In this document: positions 17,605-26,795 of the stretch, piece by piece
Layout of the letters: each line of letters begins with the position of its first letter
Position numbering within the stretch: the first letter of the stretch is position 1
From: Candidatus Kapaibacterium sp.
GTDB taxonomy: Bacteria > Bacteroidota > Ignavibacteria > Kapaibacteriales > UBA2268
Length of the DNA stretch: 64,000 nucleotides
Reading direction: 5' to 3'
Assembly (NCBI GenBank): GCA_026418625.1
Contig: JAOABA010000046.1
Coordinates: 20,568 to 84,567 of the forward strand
Program-made: the position numbers and the translations under genes
Notes under the pieces: generated by a model
Databases searched by the model: none
Seen by the model: only the letters and a program-made list of their open reading frames with translations
What the model was told of the DNA's origin: nothing

Positions 17605-18897
17605 ATGGATTTAAAAAAAGAAATAAAAATATTTATATATCTCGCTGGTGCCTTTATTCTTTTTTATAACCTGCCAATCGGTAATCAAAGATTTGACGGT
17701 GCTATTTTCGAAGCCTTGGAACTGATGAAGTGGTATGCTCAAGAACATGTGATTCTATGCTTACTCCCTGCTTTCTATATCGCTGGCGCCATTGGTGTCT
17801 TTGTTAGTCAGAATTCTGTAATGAAATACCTTGGACCAAATTCAAATAAAACCTTAGCTTATGGGGTTGGCTCAGTTTCCGGTAGCATTCTTGCAGTATG
17901 TTCCTGCACTGTTTTGCCGCTATTTTCAGGTATTTATTTAATGGGAGCGGGCTTGGGTCCTGCTATCGCTTTTCTTTACAGCGGTCCAGCAATAAATGTT
18001 TTAGCAATTATTTTGTCCGGCAAAGTTTTGGGTGTTGAAATAGCTTTTGCTCGAGCAATTGGTGCAATTGTTTTTGCTATAGTTATTGGATTGATAATGG
18101 CATACATTTTTAGAAAAGAAGAAATTGCCAAAATGGAAGCTGCAGCAGGGTTGCCCGACCCAGAAGAGAAAAGACCTCTTTGGAAAACCATTATATTTTT
18201 TGCTTTACTCATTGGTATTTTGATATTTTCTAATTGGGCTAAACCTGATGTAAATGAAGGATTTTGGTTCTTTATCTTTAGTATAAAATGGTATATTACT
18301 GTAGTTTTTTCCATAATTTTTTCAGTCATTTTAATTTTCTGGTATAAAGCTAATTGGATTAAAATATTAATTGTCGCTATAATTATAGCTATATCAACAT
18401 TCTTTTTTCAAAATCCCAGTTTTCCTTTTGCTATCGGTGTTCTTGGTTTAACATACGTCACTACGACTGGCAATGAAGAATTGAAGCATTGGTTTGAATC
18501 TACTTGGACATTTGCAAAACAGATAACCCCTTTGTTATTTGCCGGAGTTTTATTTGCTGGATTTATGCTCGGAAGACCGGGGCATGAAGGTATTATTCCC
18601 TCCGAATGGATTAATGGTTTGGTTGGAGGAAATTCATTAATAGCCAATTTCATCTCTTCTGTTGTTGGTGCTTTTATGTATTTTGCAACCTTAACTGAAA
18701 TTCCAATAATTCAGGGTTTGATGGGTTCGGGGATGGGAAAAGGTCCTGCGCTTGCACTTTTACTTGCTGGTCCGGCACTTTCACTCCCAAGTATGCTTGT
18801 CATCAGAAGTGTTATAGGAACAAAGAAAACAATTGTATATGTCTTGTTAGTTATATTATTTTCAACTGTTGTTGGTTTTATTTATGGTCTAACTTAA
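17605..18897 (+). CDS. ArsP/YraQ-type permease (DUF318)
   Basis: The 430-residue protein has about ten membrane segments and the family signatures CSCTVLPLFSGIY (near residue 98), a GPAINVLAI helix, and the repeated second half GPALALLLAGPALSLPSML. Members of this permease family export methylarsenite and other soft metal(loid)s or organoarsenicals; substrate is inferred from the adjacent ArsR. It follows the regulator by 45 bases and precedes the ArsF-like gene by 13, so the cassette is probably one transcript. Confidence 0.88.
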   Translation: MDLKKEIKIFIYLAGAFILFYNLPIGNQRFDGAIFEALELMKWYAQEHVILCLLPAFYIAGAIGVFVSQNSVMKYLGPNSNKTLAYGVGSVSGSILAVCSCTVLPLFSGIYLMGAGLGPAIAFLYSGPAINVLAIILSGKVLGVEIAFARAIGAIVFAIVIGLIMAYIFRKEEIAKMEAAAGLPDPEEKRPLWKTIIFFALLIGILIFSNWAKPDVNEGFWFFIFSIKWYITVVFSIIFSVILIFWYKANWIKILIVAIIIAISTFFFQNPSFPFAIGVLGLTYVTTTGNEELKHWFESTWTFAKQITPLLFAGVLFAGFMLGRPGHEGIIPSEWINGLVGGNSLIANFISSVVGAFMYFATLTEIPIIQGLMGSGMGKGPALALLLAGPALSLPSMLVIRSVIGTKKTIVYVLLVILFSTVVGFIYGLT

Positions 18898-18910
18898 TTA
18901 AAGGTAAATT

Positions 18911-19318
18911 ATGAAAAACTTTTTATTATCATTAATACTTACTATTATATTAACTCAACTTTCATTTGCCAATGAAAACAAAACAAAGATTGATGTCTTG
19001 TATTTTCATGCTACAATTCGCTGCCATGCTTGTTTAACAATTGAAGAATACACTCGAAGCATAGTAAACACAAGATATCAGAAAGAATTACAAGATAGCA
19101 CGATAACCATTCAATCCATTGATTTCCTTGAAGAAGGAAATGAACATTTTCAGGATGATTATCAATTTGATACTCAAACCTTGATTTTAAGTAAAAAAGT
19201 TGATGGCAAAGAAGTAAAATGGAAAAATTTAACCGAAATATGGGATCATTATAGTGATTTTTCAAAATTCGAAAAATACATTACTGAAGAAATAAATAAA
19301 TTTTTAAAAGAATTATAA
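18911..19318 (+). CDS. ArsF-like periplasmic redox protein
   Basis: The 135-residue protein has a signal peptide (MKNFLLSLILTIILTQLSFA) and a thioredoxin-fold-like domain with a CxxC pair in IRCHACLTIEEYTRS. It resembles proteins annotated as the ArsF family (nitrophenyl compound nitroreductase subunit), which occur in ArsP/CcdA gene neighbourhoods. The predicted periplasmic location and CHAC pair make it a candidate end-acceptor or donor in a redox relay with the nearby thioredoxin and CcdA. Biochemical function in this lineage is unknown. Confidence 0.75.
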   Translation: MKNFLLSLILTIILTQLSFANENKTKIDVLYFHATIRCHACLTIEEYTRSIVNTRYQKELQDSTITIQSIDFLEEGNEHFQDDYQFDTQTLILSKKVDGKEVKWKNLTEIWDHYSDFSKFEKYITEEINKFLKEL

Positions 19319-19328
19319 AGAGTTAAAA

Positions 19329-19568
19329 ATGAATATTAAAATTCTTGGAACTGGCTGTGCTAAGTGTGAAGCACTCGAAAAAAAAGTTCGCCATATTGTT
19401 GAGGCTCAAGGTATAAATGCCGAAATATCCAAAGTTACCGACCTTAAGCAAATAATGAGTTATGGTGTTATGATGACTCCCGGTTTGGTCATTAACGAAA
19501 AAGTTGTAAGCTTTGGTTCAATTCCACCCGAAAGCCAAATATTAAATTGGTTGAAGGAGAATAGTTAA
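19329..19568 (+). CDS. Small cytosolic thioredoxin (TM0996/MTH895 type)
   Basis: At 79 residues, without a signal peptide, it has the redox pair in LGTGCAKCEALEKKV and the cis-proline strand MMTPGLVINEKVV of the Thioredoxin_3 (glutaredoxin-like) family. Such proteins are recurrent neighbours of ArsP-type permeases. Here it lies one base before the next thioredoxin gene, so the two are translationally linked. It probably supplies reducing equivalents in the cytoplasm. Confidence 0.9.
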   Translation: MNIKILGTGCAKCEALEKKVRHIVEAQGINAEISKVTDLKQIMSYGVMMTPGLVINEKVVSFGSIPPESQILNWLKENS

Positions 19569-19934
19569 ATGAAAAAATATTTCTTATTCCTGACACTTCT
19601 TCTTCTTGTCTCTCAGTATGTCTTGGTAGACGCTCAGGAAAAACCAAAAATTACTTTTATCCAGCTTGGCTCTGTTAATTGTATCCCTTGCAAAAAGATG
19701 CAACCAATTATGAGTTCAATCGAAAAAAAATATAGCTTCCAAATCAAAGTAATTTTTTACGATGTTTGGAAAAAAGAGCATAAAGACAAAGCAAAACAAT
19801 ATAAAATCAGGTTAATTCCAACTCAGGTTTTTCTTGACGAAAGAGGAGAGGAAATTCATCGGCACGAGGGCTTCTACCCTGAAGAAGACATTGACAAATT
19901 TCTTCAATCCAAGGGTTTAAAACCTAAAAGTTAA
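19569..19934 (+). CDS. Exported thioredoxin-like protein (CIPC)
   Basis: The 121-residue protein has a signal peptide (MKKYFLFLTLLLLVSQYVLVDAQ) and a thioredoxin fold with the CxxC motif in GSVNCIPCKKMQPIM and the cis-proline strand IRLIPTQVFLD. It is predicted to act in the periplasm. It lies 18 bases before the CcdA-like membrane protein, the natural electron donor for such proteins. Confidence 0.9.
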   Translation: MKKYFLFLTLLLLVSQYVLVDAQEKPKITFIQLGSVNCIPCKKMQPIMSSIEKKYSFQIKVIFYDVWKKEHKDKAKQYKIRLIPTQVFLDERGEEIHRHEGFYPEEDIDKFLQSKGLKPKS

Positions 19935-19952
19935 TATTAATTTTTTTATATA

Positions 19953-20654
19953 ATGATTGAATCAATATTTACATTCCTGAGCGAATTGCTTTACCAGAAT
20001 ATATGGTTGGCACTTGTATCATCTTTTGCTTGGGGGATTTTGAGTATTCTGCTCAGTCCCTGTCATTTATCGAGCATACCTTTAATAATTGGCTTTTTGA
20101 GTTCACAGGAAGGATTAACTTTAAAAAAATCTATCCAGTTATCATTAATTTTTGCGATCGGAATTTTAATTACCATTGCTCTAATTGGTGGAATCACTCT
20201 GGCAATGGGAAGACTGATGGGAGATGTAGGTTCAGTAGGAAATTATATAGTTGCTGCAGTTTTTTTTGTCGTTGGTCTCTATCTTCTTGAGGTTATTGTC
20301 TTGCCTTGGGATGGTGCGAAAATAAAAGGGACTAAAAAAACAGGTTACATTTCTGCATTCATTTTAGGGTTAATTTTTGGCATCGGGCTCGGTCCCTGCA
20401 CTTTTGCCTTTATGGCACCTATTTTAGCCATTGTTTTTCAGGTTGCTACAACAGATACTTTTTATGCTGCTGGATTATTAAGTTCATTTTCGTTTGGTCA
20501 TATAATCCCAATTGTCATTGCCGGCTCTGCGATTAACTTGGTTCAGAGGTATCTTAATTGGTCTGAAAGCTCAAAAGCCACTAAGATTCTTAAAAAAGTT
20601 TGTGGTGTCTTGGTGATTTTTGGTGGAATTTATCTAATTTATACTACTTTTTAA
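19953..20654 (+). CDS. CcdA-like transmembrane electron-transfer protein
   Basis: The 233-residue protein has about six membrane helices and two symmetrical cysteine motifs, LLSPCHLSSIPLIIG in the first half and GIGLGPCTFAFMAPILA in the second, as in CcdA/DsbD-beta proteins. Those proteins carry electrons from cytosolic thioredoxin across the membrane to periplasmic partners. It is the last gene of the cassette, so the two exported redox proteins encoded before it are its likely clients. Confidence 0.88.
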   Translation: MIESIFTFLSELLYQNIWLALVSSFAWGILSILLSPCHLSSIPLIIGFLSSQEGLTLKKSIQLSLIFAIGILITIALIGGITLAMGRLMGDVGSVGNYIVAAVFFVVGLYLLEVIVLPWDGAKIKGTKKTGYISAFILGLIFGIGLGPCTFAFMAPILAIVFQVATTDTFYAAGLLSSFSFGHIIPIVIAGSAINLVQRYLNWSESSKATKILKKVCGVLVIFGGIYLIYTTF

Positions 20655-20859
20655 CCTTTATCAAATTTCTATCATTCATTCATTTAGCAGTTTTCAAATC
20701 CCTTTTCACTGAAAATTATTTTTTCTGATAATTAATTCTAAGCTATTTAATAGAGAAAAATTCGAATATTTGGTTTGAGGGTATTCTTTTGACACTATTA
20801 AATCTTAAACTGATATCTATCCCTTTATAAAGAATATTAATAAAGAAAATATTATTTTG

Positions 20860-20867
20860 TATATTTG
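20860..20867 (+). promoter_or_regulatory. Candidate -7 promoter element (TATATTTG)
   Basis: TATATTTG matches the Bacteroidota -7 consensus TAnnTTTG and ends 31 bases before the ATG at 20899, leaving a short leader. No clear TTG -33 element is seen. If real, it rules out translation from the TTG at 20857. Confidence 0.35.
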
Positions 20868-20898
20868 TTACCTTGTTTGGTTCCAATCAAGAGTTTTA

Positions 20899-23184
20899 AT
20901 GTATAAATTATTTTCTTATATATTAATAATTTTATTGTGTTGTATAAATGTATATCCACAGTCAAATGGTTCAAAAACTGAATTAATTCCTTCACCATTT
21001 GATAAATCACTTGCTGAAATTGGAAAGATTGAATATATTGGAAATAAGACATTCACCGATGAAGAACTGAACAAAATAAATAATTTAAGACCAAGTGAAA
21101 GAAATGTTTTCCATAGAATATTTCAATATTATCTAAATGAAATAAGCCAAAACAGGGCTACTCCACCACCGCTAATTGATGCTTTCAAAATGTCAATTAA
21201 TACTATGGTGAACGAGTTAAGGTTTTATGAGCCTATTAGAGTTAAAGATGAAATTGATAAAATTAAAAACTTCTATGAGCAAAAAGGTTTTCACAATGCT
21301 TCAGTCAGATATACAATAGAACCTGATTATAAGAAAATGATTAATATCATTAAGGTTTTTATTGAAGAAAATGATAGATGGAAAATAAGTAATATAAAAT
21401 ATATTGGACTTGATTCACTGCCCGATGATATTAAGGAAAGAACCAACAAATTAAAATTACTTAAGATAGGCGATTATTTCGATGAGATTATTTTAACTCA
21501 GGAAGTTGTTCTCCTTAACAGATTTCTACTTGATAACGGATACTTTTATACAAAGTTTGAAATTCCATTGGTTACTATTGATACTTTAAAAAAGCAAGAC
21601 AGTATAACAATAATATTTCACACAGGCAAAAGACAGAGGTTTGGCGAAATTTACATCGTTGATAAAAAGAATGGGCAACAGTCGGTGGGATATAATATGA
21701 AATTAGCCCAACTCGAAATCAAGAAGGGTGATTGGTATAGTTTGAGCAAAATAAACAGAAGTCTTTCCAATTTACTGTCATTAGGAACTTTCGATTTTGT
21801 TTCAATTGATACATCAACAGCTGTTTACCCAAAAACAGACACTTCAATACCATTCAAAGTCGAATTGCAATATCGCAAGCAGCAGGAATATGGTATAGGT
21901 ATTTTCTCAAATCGAACTGTAATAGATAATTACCTGAATGGAGGTATTGAAGCATCTTATATTCACAGAAATATTTTCGGCTCTGCACAAGTGCTAAATC
22001 CTTATGCAAGATTTGTCATTCAAAATATGAGTGAGGCTCTTTATGATAGGAGCAAAGCTCTCTTTGAGTTCCAGATTGGAGTTAATTTTGCTCAACCGCT
22101 TTTATGGACAATTGATGTATCGAGGATTGGTTTAACCGTTCAACCACTCTATTCTGTAAGAACTGTATATAATCAATTAAGAATCAATACCTTCTCTTTG
22201 CCGATTAAATTCCCCGTAAGTCAACCAAAATTCACATATATCCATAATTTTTCAGTTGATTTTAACTTTGAACGGGAGCTTCCCTTAAATTTTTCTGATG
22301 CAAAGAAAAGGATGCTTGAAAATGCAACAACAAGAGAGGATAGCGTTAGGGTAGAAGAAATTTCAAATATTTATGGTAACCTTGATGAATTCGTCCGAAC
22401 AAAAAATCCAATTTTCACATCAACTTCATTTGGTATGTCTCTTATCAGTGATACACGAGACAATCCTTTTTCTCCTAACAGTGGACATTTTGCCATTTAT
22501 TCCTTTGAACTACCGTTCTCAGCTTTTACTGGTACTAACAGCATTCTTGGAAACAATAAATTTCTAAGATTTCAGCTTGCTAATTATTGGTTCTGGGGTT
22601 TGAACAACCAATTAGTATTAGCCTTAAAGCAAAGGGAGGGATTTATTTATTGGTGGAATAAAGCGGAATCTTTTATTCCTTTCGAGAAACAATTTTTTGC
22701 TGGGGGGGCTAATAGTGTTCGTGGATGGCCCTCAAGAAGATTAAGGTACACAAAAAGAGAACTTAATCTAACCGGCTCAGCTTATGATTATGCCGTAAAC
22801 TTCGTCGGGAATAGTATTCTTATAGAAGGAAGTCTTGAATTAAGGTATCGTTTTGCTTCAACTGGTTCTGGTTTAATTGCAGAGCAAATAGCAAATTTTG
22901 GTATTACCGGTTTTTTGGATTGGGGAAATGCTTTCAACTGGTTATTGCTCGATGATAACACAAAAGATTATATAGATAAGTATAATTGGTGGGAATTTGG
23001 CACTGGTTTGGCTTTGGCTCTTGGCTTGGGTTTAAGGTATGAAACACCCGTTGGACCATTCAGAATAGATTTTGCATGGCCCCTCTATGATCCCAATCGA
23101 AAAAGTAGTGATAAATTCATATTTAATAGGCGAGATGGTCTTTCAGCGTTTACTTTTCATGTTGGCTTGGGTCACTCATACTGA
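20899..23184 (+). CDS. Omp85-family outer-membrane assembly protein (BamA/TamA-like)
   Basis: The 761-residue protein has a signal peptide (MYKLFSYILIILLCCINVYPQ), two to three POTRA-like domains between about residues 40 and 330 (IEYIGNKTFTDEELNKI; FGEIYIV) and a C-terminal 16-strand barrel. The barrel carries the Omp85 loop-6 signature AGGANSVRGWPSRRLRY and the late motif VGPFRIDFAWPLYDP. With few POTRAs and a gene apart from other BAM genes, it is more likely TamA-like or a specialised paralogue than the main BamA. The ATG at 20899 is preferred over a TTG 42 bases upstream because it places the signal peptide at the N-terminus. Confidence 0.88.
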   Translation: MYKLFSYILIILLCCINVYPQSNGSKTELIPSPFDKSLAEIGKIEYIGNKTFTDEELNKINNLRPSERNVFHRIFQYYLNEISQNRATPPPLIDAFKMSINTMVNELRFYEPIRVKDEIDKIKNFYEQKGFHNASVRYTIEPDYKKMINIIKVFIEENDRWKISNIKYIGLDSLPDDIKERTNKLKLLKIGDYFDEIILTQEVVLLNRFLLDNGYFYTKFEIPLVTIDTLKKQDSITIIFHTGKRQRFGEIYIVDKKNGQQSVGYNMKLAQLEIKKGDWYSLSKINRSLSNLLSLGTFDFVSIDTSTAVYPKTDTSIPFKVELQYRKQQEYGIGIFSNRTVIDNYLNGGIEASYIHRNIFGSAQVLNPYARFVIQNMSEALYDRSKALFEFQIGVNFAQPLLWTIDVSRIGLTVQPLYSVRTVYNQLRINTFSLPIKFPVSQPKFTYIHNFSVDFNFERELPLNFSDAKKRMLENATTREDSVRVEEISNIYGNLDEFVRTKNPIFTSTSFGMSLISDTRDNPFSPNSGHFAIYSFELPFSAFTGTNSILGNNKFLRFQLANYWFWGLNNQLVLALKQREGFIYWWNKAESFIPFEKQFFAGGANSVRGWPSRRLRYTKRELNLTGSAYDYAVNFVGNSILIEGSLELRYRFASTGSGLIAEQIANFGITGFLDWGNAFNWLLLDDNTKDYIDKYNWWEFGTGLALALGLGLRYETPVGPFRIDFAWPLYDPNRKSSDKFIFNRRDGLSAFTFHVGLGHSY

Positions 23185-23254
23185 TTTATTGAAACATTTT
23201 TATCTTTCTGCCGTAACTTATTAATTATAATTTTAAATGATTTTTGAGGTGAAT

Positions 23255-24157
23255 ATGAAAAAAGAAATGTTATTAGGAATTATAGTTGCTTTTTTATCTT
23301 TAAGTCTTTCTTCTTTTGCTTTTCAAGAAGAAGCCAAGAAAGATTCATCCGATTCTGGCTTTTTTTCTGAATGGTCTGAATGGTATGGAATTAGAACATT
23401 ATCTAAGTCAGAAAAATCACCTTCCCTTGATTTTTATTGGGGTTTTTTGCAACCTTCATTTAAGTTACAAAATTATCAGGATAGATTCAGTAAAATTGGT
23501 GATTTGTCACTAAAAATTGGTTATTCCAGATTAACCACTAAAGAGTTTATAATAAAATATGCACAAGAAGGTGTTCTTTTTCAAGGATTTTCATCAGGAT
23601 ATAATCCGTCATTCGAGAAGAAATCCAATGAAATTGAATTATCTGGTTGGAGAGCAGGTTTAGAAAATGCTTCAGGTTATGGCTATGAATTTTCTGATAA
23701 TTTTAAATTACTTCTATTTAATTCAAACGCTCTGATTTGGTCGCGTCTTGAATTTAAGGATGGTCAGTTTATGAATGATCCATTGCATATATATGACACA
23801 TACAACGAATCTATCAGATTCGGTGATAAATTCGAAGGTGGAATAAAAATACAGCTCTTTAAGCCTCTTGGTGTTTCTGCTTCTTATGAGAGATCAATCA
23901 TTTTCCCGAGGCATATGTTTTGGTATTGGCTTGGTAGCGAAGCAATCGAAGCAGTTGGACAAGGTTTGGTTGATGGTTTTGTCCGAGCCGTTATCAAATC
24001 AAATTCTGTTGCTGCACCAATCGTTGCTTTTGCTTTGAAAAACGGATTATCCTATGTTTTATATGAATTAAGGTCTGAAAAAATGAACTGGCCCTTTGAT
24101 ACTGCCGTTCCATTGCATTTCCAGTCATTTAAGATTGGTTTATCGTTTATGTTTTAG
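23255..24157 (+). CDS. Exported probable outer-membrane protein of unknown function
   Basis: No family is recognised. The 300-residue product starts with a signal peptide (MKKEMLLGIIVAFLSLSLSS, then FAFQEEA) and is rich in alternating polar and aromatic residues, ending in FKIGLSFMF, a terminal aromatic typical of beta-barrels. A hydrophobic stretch near residues 225-265 (VDGFVRAVIKSNSVAAPIVA) stands out. The start at 23255 has a good GAGG Shine-Dalgarno at 23246-23249; the in-frame ATG 18 bases upstream does not. It follows the Omp85 gene by 70 bases and may be co-expressed. Confidence 0.6.
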   Translation: MKKEMLLGIIVAFLSLSLSSFAFQEEAKKDSSDSGFFSEWSEWYGIRTLSKSEKSPSLDFYWGFLQPSFKLQNYQDRFSKIGDLSLKIGYSRLTTKEFIIKYAQEGVLFQGFSSGYNPSFEKKSNEIELSGWRAGLENASGYGYEFSDNFKLLLFNSNALIWSRLEFKDGQFMNDPLHIYDTYNESIRFGDKFEGGIKIQLFKPLGVSASYERSIIFPRHMFWYWLGSEAIEAVGQGLVDGFVRAVIKSNSVAAPIVAFALKNGLSYVLYELRSEKMNWPFDTAVPLHFQSFKIGLSFMF

Positions 24158-24222
24158 TGATTTTAATATAATCCATTATATTCTTTAGAAAAAGAATTTT
24201 TCAGTTGAAATATGTGCTTAAA

Positions 24223-24296
24223 GTCATACTGACACACGAAGCTTTGGAGAATCAATTATGAATTGAAATTGATTTTTGCCAAAGCTTCAGTATGAC
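24223..24296. repeat. Dispersed palindromic element, copy 1 (74 bp)
   Basis: Left arm GTCATACTGA-CACAC-GAAGCTTTGG and right arm CCAAAGCTTCAGTATGAC fold back as one imperfect hairpin. The unit begins GTCA and ends TGAC like the copies at 39811-39891 and, on its left arm, 46885-46959. It separates two convergent genes and is followed by a T run on the plus strand, so it may also terminate transcription. Confidence 0.7.
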
Positions 24297-24362
24297 ATTT
24301 TTTTATATTTTAATTTCAATGGAATAATGAGGAATAAATTTATATTTATGTAAGAATAGTTT

Positions 24363-25883
24363 TTACTTTGGAAGGATGACAGTGAATGTTGTTCCAACAT
24401 TTTCCATACTTTCCAAAATAATTCTTCCATTATGAGCTTCAACGCATTTTTTTACAATCGAAAGACCAAGACCATATCCATAAATACCATTAGTATTCGA
24501 GCCTCGGTAGAAAGTGTCAAATATTTTTTCTTTATCCTCGGTTGGAATTCCAATACCTTTATCCATAACTTTAAAAATTACTTCGTTATCATTACCACTG
24601 AGTTCAAGTGTTATTTTACTATCCTCATTCGAATATTTAATTGCATTTGAAAGAAGATTAGTTATGATAAGAACAACCAAATTTTCATCAACTTTTGCAT
24701 TCCCACAGCCCCCTTTATAAACAAAATCAATTCTATCTATCACTCCACGCGCAAGTTGAACATTTTCAATTATTGCTTGAGATAGACTAACTAAATCTAT
24801 CAATTCTTTCGAAAGTTCAAATTTACCAGCTTCTAATCTTCCGATTGTCAACACATTCTCCATAAGATGTGTAAGGTTCAGAACTGTTTTTTGAATTCTA
24901 TCGAAATGTTTTTGTCTTTCTTCTAAGCTCCAAGTACCTTCATATCTTTTCAATAAGTCAGTCGATAGCATAATAGATGTCAATGGGGTTCTCATTTCGT
25001 GAGATATCATCGAAATAAACCTTGTTTTTAATATGTTTAAGTCTTTCTCTTTTTCAACAATTAACTCAAGTTCCTTAATAGCTGCCTTTGTTTCGGTAAT
25101 ATTAAGCAACATACATATAATCCAAGGTTCAAGAGATTCGGAATCAATATATCCTAAGGACATTAAAGCTGACTTTTCGATGTTATTTGTTGATTGTATT
25201 TGAATTTCCTTGGTATGAGATTGATTTTCAGTGTTTAATTGATTAAACAAATCAATAATTACTTGTTTATTTTGAAAATAATCCAAATCATAGAGATTTT
25301 TACCGATTATTTGGTCTTTATTTATTTCTAAAAAATCAAGTAAGCTATTATTTGAATCAATAACCGTAAAATCAGTAGCCCTAAATATTATAATTCCAAC
25401 CGGACTAAGCTCGAACATCTTAAGAAACCTTAGTTCTACTTCCTCTAGATATTTTTTTGTTTTTGTGTTTTCGGTTATATCTCGTGATATATCAAGAATA
25501 TATTTTGGATGGTTGTCAAAGGACTTTATCAATACTTTTTTTGTTTCAAATACTTTAATTTCATTTGATTTTGTTTTATGGAGTTCTTCTTCGATTTCAA
25601 TTGTCTTTTGTGTATTAAGTAATTTTTGGTCGTAAGAAGTATAATAATCAGCTAACTCTTTTGAATAAATTTCATAATTAGTTTTTTCTAAAATATCTTC
25701 TTTTGAATAACCAATTAGCTTCTGAAAGGTATCGTTTACGTAAACATATTTTAAAGTTTCTGCATCTTTGAGAATAATAGCATCAGGTAGGGAGTCTAAA
25801 ATTTTAAAAAAATATAAATCTTCAATTGGAAATTCTTTTCCATTGAAAATTAGCCCATCTAAATTTTTTGTAAATAAATTCAA
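24363..25883 (-). CDS. PAS-domain sensor histidine kinase
   Basis: The 506-residue protein has no membrane segment. Two PAS domains (about residues 25-140 and 150-265: DAIILKDAETLKYVYVNDTF; PVGIIIFRATDFTVIDSNNS) precede a HisKA dimerisation domain with phosphorylatable histidine in FISMISHEMRTPLTSIM and a HATPase_c domain (NLLSNAIKYSNED, DKGIGIPTEDKEKIF, GYGLGLSIVKKCVE). It is therefore a soluble sensor kinase for an intracellular signal. No response regulator is adjacent. The start is TTG; no in-frame ATG is available nearby, so the exact N-terminus is uncertain. Confidence 0.92.
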   Translation of the reverse strand: MNLFTKNLDGLIFNGKEFPIEDLYFFKILDSLPDAIILKDAETLKYVYVNDTFQKLIGYSKEDILEKTNYEIYSKELADYYTSYDQKLLNTQKTIEIEEELHKTKSNEIKVFETKKVLIKSFDNHPKYILDISRDITENTKTKKYLEEVELRFLKMFELSPVGIIIFRATDFTVIDSNNSLLDFLEINKDQIIGKNLYDLDYFQNKQVIIDLFNQLNTENQSHTKEIQIQSTNNIEKSALMSLGYIDSESLEPWIICMLLNITETKAAIKELELIVEKEKDLNILKTRFISMISHEMRTPLTSIMLSTDLLKRYEGTWSLEERQKHFDRIQKTVLNLTHLMENVLTIGRLEAGKFELSKELIDLVSLSQAIIENVQLARGVIDRIDFVYKGGCGNAKVDENLVVLIITNLLSNAIKYSNEDSKITLELSGNDNEVIFKVMDKGIGIPTEDKEKIFDTFYRGSNTNGIYGYGLGLSIVKKCVEAHNGRIILESMENVGTTFTVILPK

Positions 25884-25968
25884 ATTATTAACATAATAAT
25901 TAATTGAGTGTTATAAAATTATCGTTAATAATTTAAAAATATTTACTTATTTATCCAAGTTTAAATTA

Positions 25969-26664
25969 TTAAAATGAGCGAGTAGCTCCAGTTAAACCAA
26001 AATCCAATAATTCAGTAACTATTTTTCCATCATCGCTAACAGCTTTGACCATACCATTGATTGGGACATCGCTATGATACCAAGCATCGGTTGTATATTT
26101 TCTGCCAAGAACGGTTACTTCAGCTTTAGCTTTATATGTTCCATTAAAAGTTCCAGCTGGAACTGTTACTGTGCCTCCGTTAGAACCTGATGTAAGCTTT
26201 AAATTTAACGATGATAATGTTTGTTTATACATACCCTTTGATAAGCTTAAAACCATTCCATCTATTGATGAAACATTTCCATCTTTATCTTTTATTTTTA
26301 CCCAAACAATATCAATTTCATCCATATTCTTTGTTTCATTAGCAGTTTCCAAGCCCTTTATAAGCATTTGATTCCAATTTTCCTCTGATTCTGTAAGTGA
26401 ATAAAATTCAAAAATCCATCCTCCTTGTTCCTGACCTACTATTGATATTTTATTAACTGATTTTTTCCCTTCATTATTGCTTCCTTGCAAAACCCATTGA
26501 CCAACTTTTAAAGGCATTGGTTTTGAAAAGCTGCCAGACATTGTGAATGATTTAGATGAACTATTTCCGTAGAAATTATTTATTTTCTGCTGAAGAGCGG
26601 GATTTATCGAAGGTCCGCAAGAAACAATTAATAGCGACAAAAGAACGAGAGCAAGATATTTCAT
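25969..26664 (-). CDS. Lipoprotein of unknown function
   Basis: The 231-residue product has a lipoprotein signal with lipobox LLIVSC (cysteine at residue 16) followed by GPSINPALQQKI. The remainder is a mostly beta-predicted domain with WVLQGSNNEGKKS and a C-terminal GTYKAKAEVTVLGRKYTTDA-type strand, reminiscent of periplasmic lipoproteins that assess lipid or membrane modification, but I cannot name a family. It stands between the PAS kinase and the OmpA pseudogene on the same strand. Confidence 0.65.
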   Translation of the reverse strand: MKYLALVLLSLLIVSCGPSINPALQQKINNFYGNSSSKSFTMSGSFSKPMPLKVGQWVLQGSNNEGKKSVNKISIVGQEQGGWIFEFYSLTESEENWNQMLIKGLETANETKNMDEIDIVWVKIKDKDGNVSSIDGMVLSLSKGMYKQTLSSLNLKLTSGSNGGTVTVPAGTFNGTYKAKAEVTVLGRKYTTDAWYHSDVPINGMVKAVSDDGKIVTELLDFGLTGATRSF

Positions 26665-26741
26665 AATTACCTCAAATTAAATTATGGAAAATTTAAATTA
26701 ACAAAAATAATATTTTAATCAAAATTAATTTTTTATGAAAA

Positions 26742-26776
26742 TAAAAAAAGAGGCTGCCCTGCGAGGAGACAGCCTA
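26742..26776 (-). terminator. Rho-independent terminator after the OmpA-like gene
   Basis: On the minus strand AGGCTGTC and GGGCAGCCT pair around a short loop, followed by a run of seven T. It lies 20 bases beyond the stop of the interrupted OmpA-like gene, which suggests the locus is still, or was recently, transcribed. Confidence 0.75.
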
Positions 26777-26795
26777 CTTTTATTAAATACTGATA

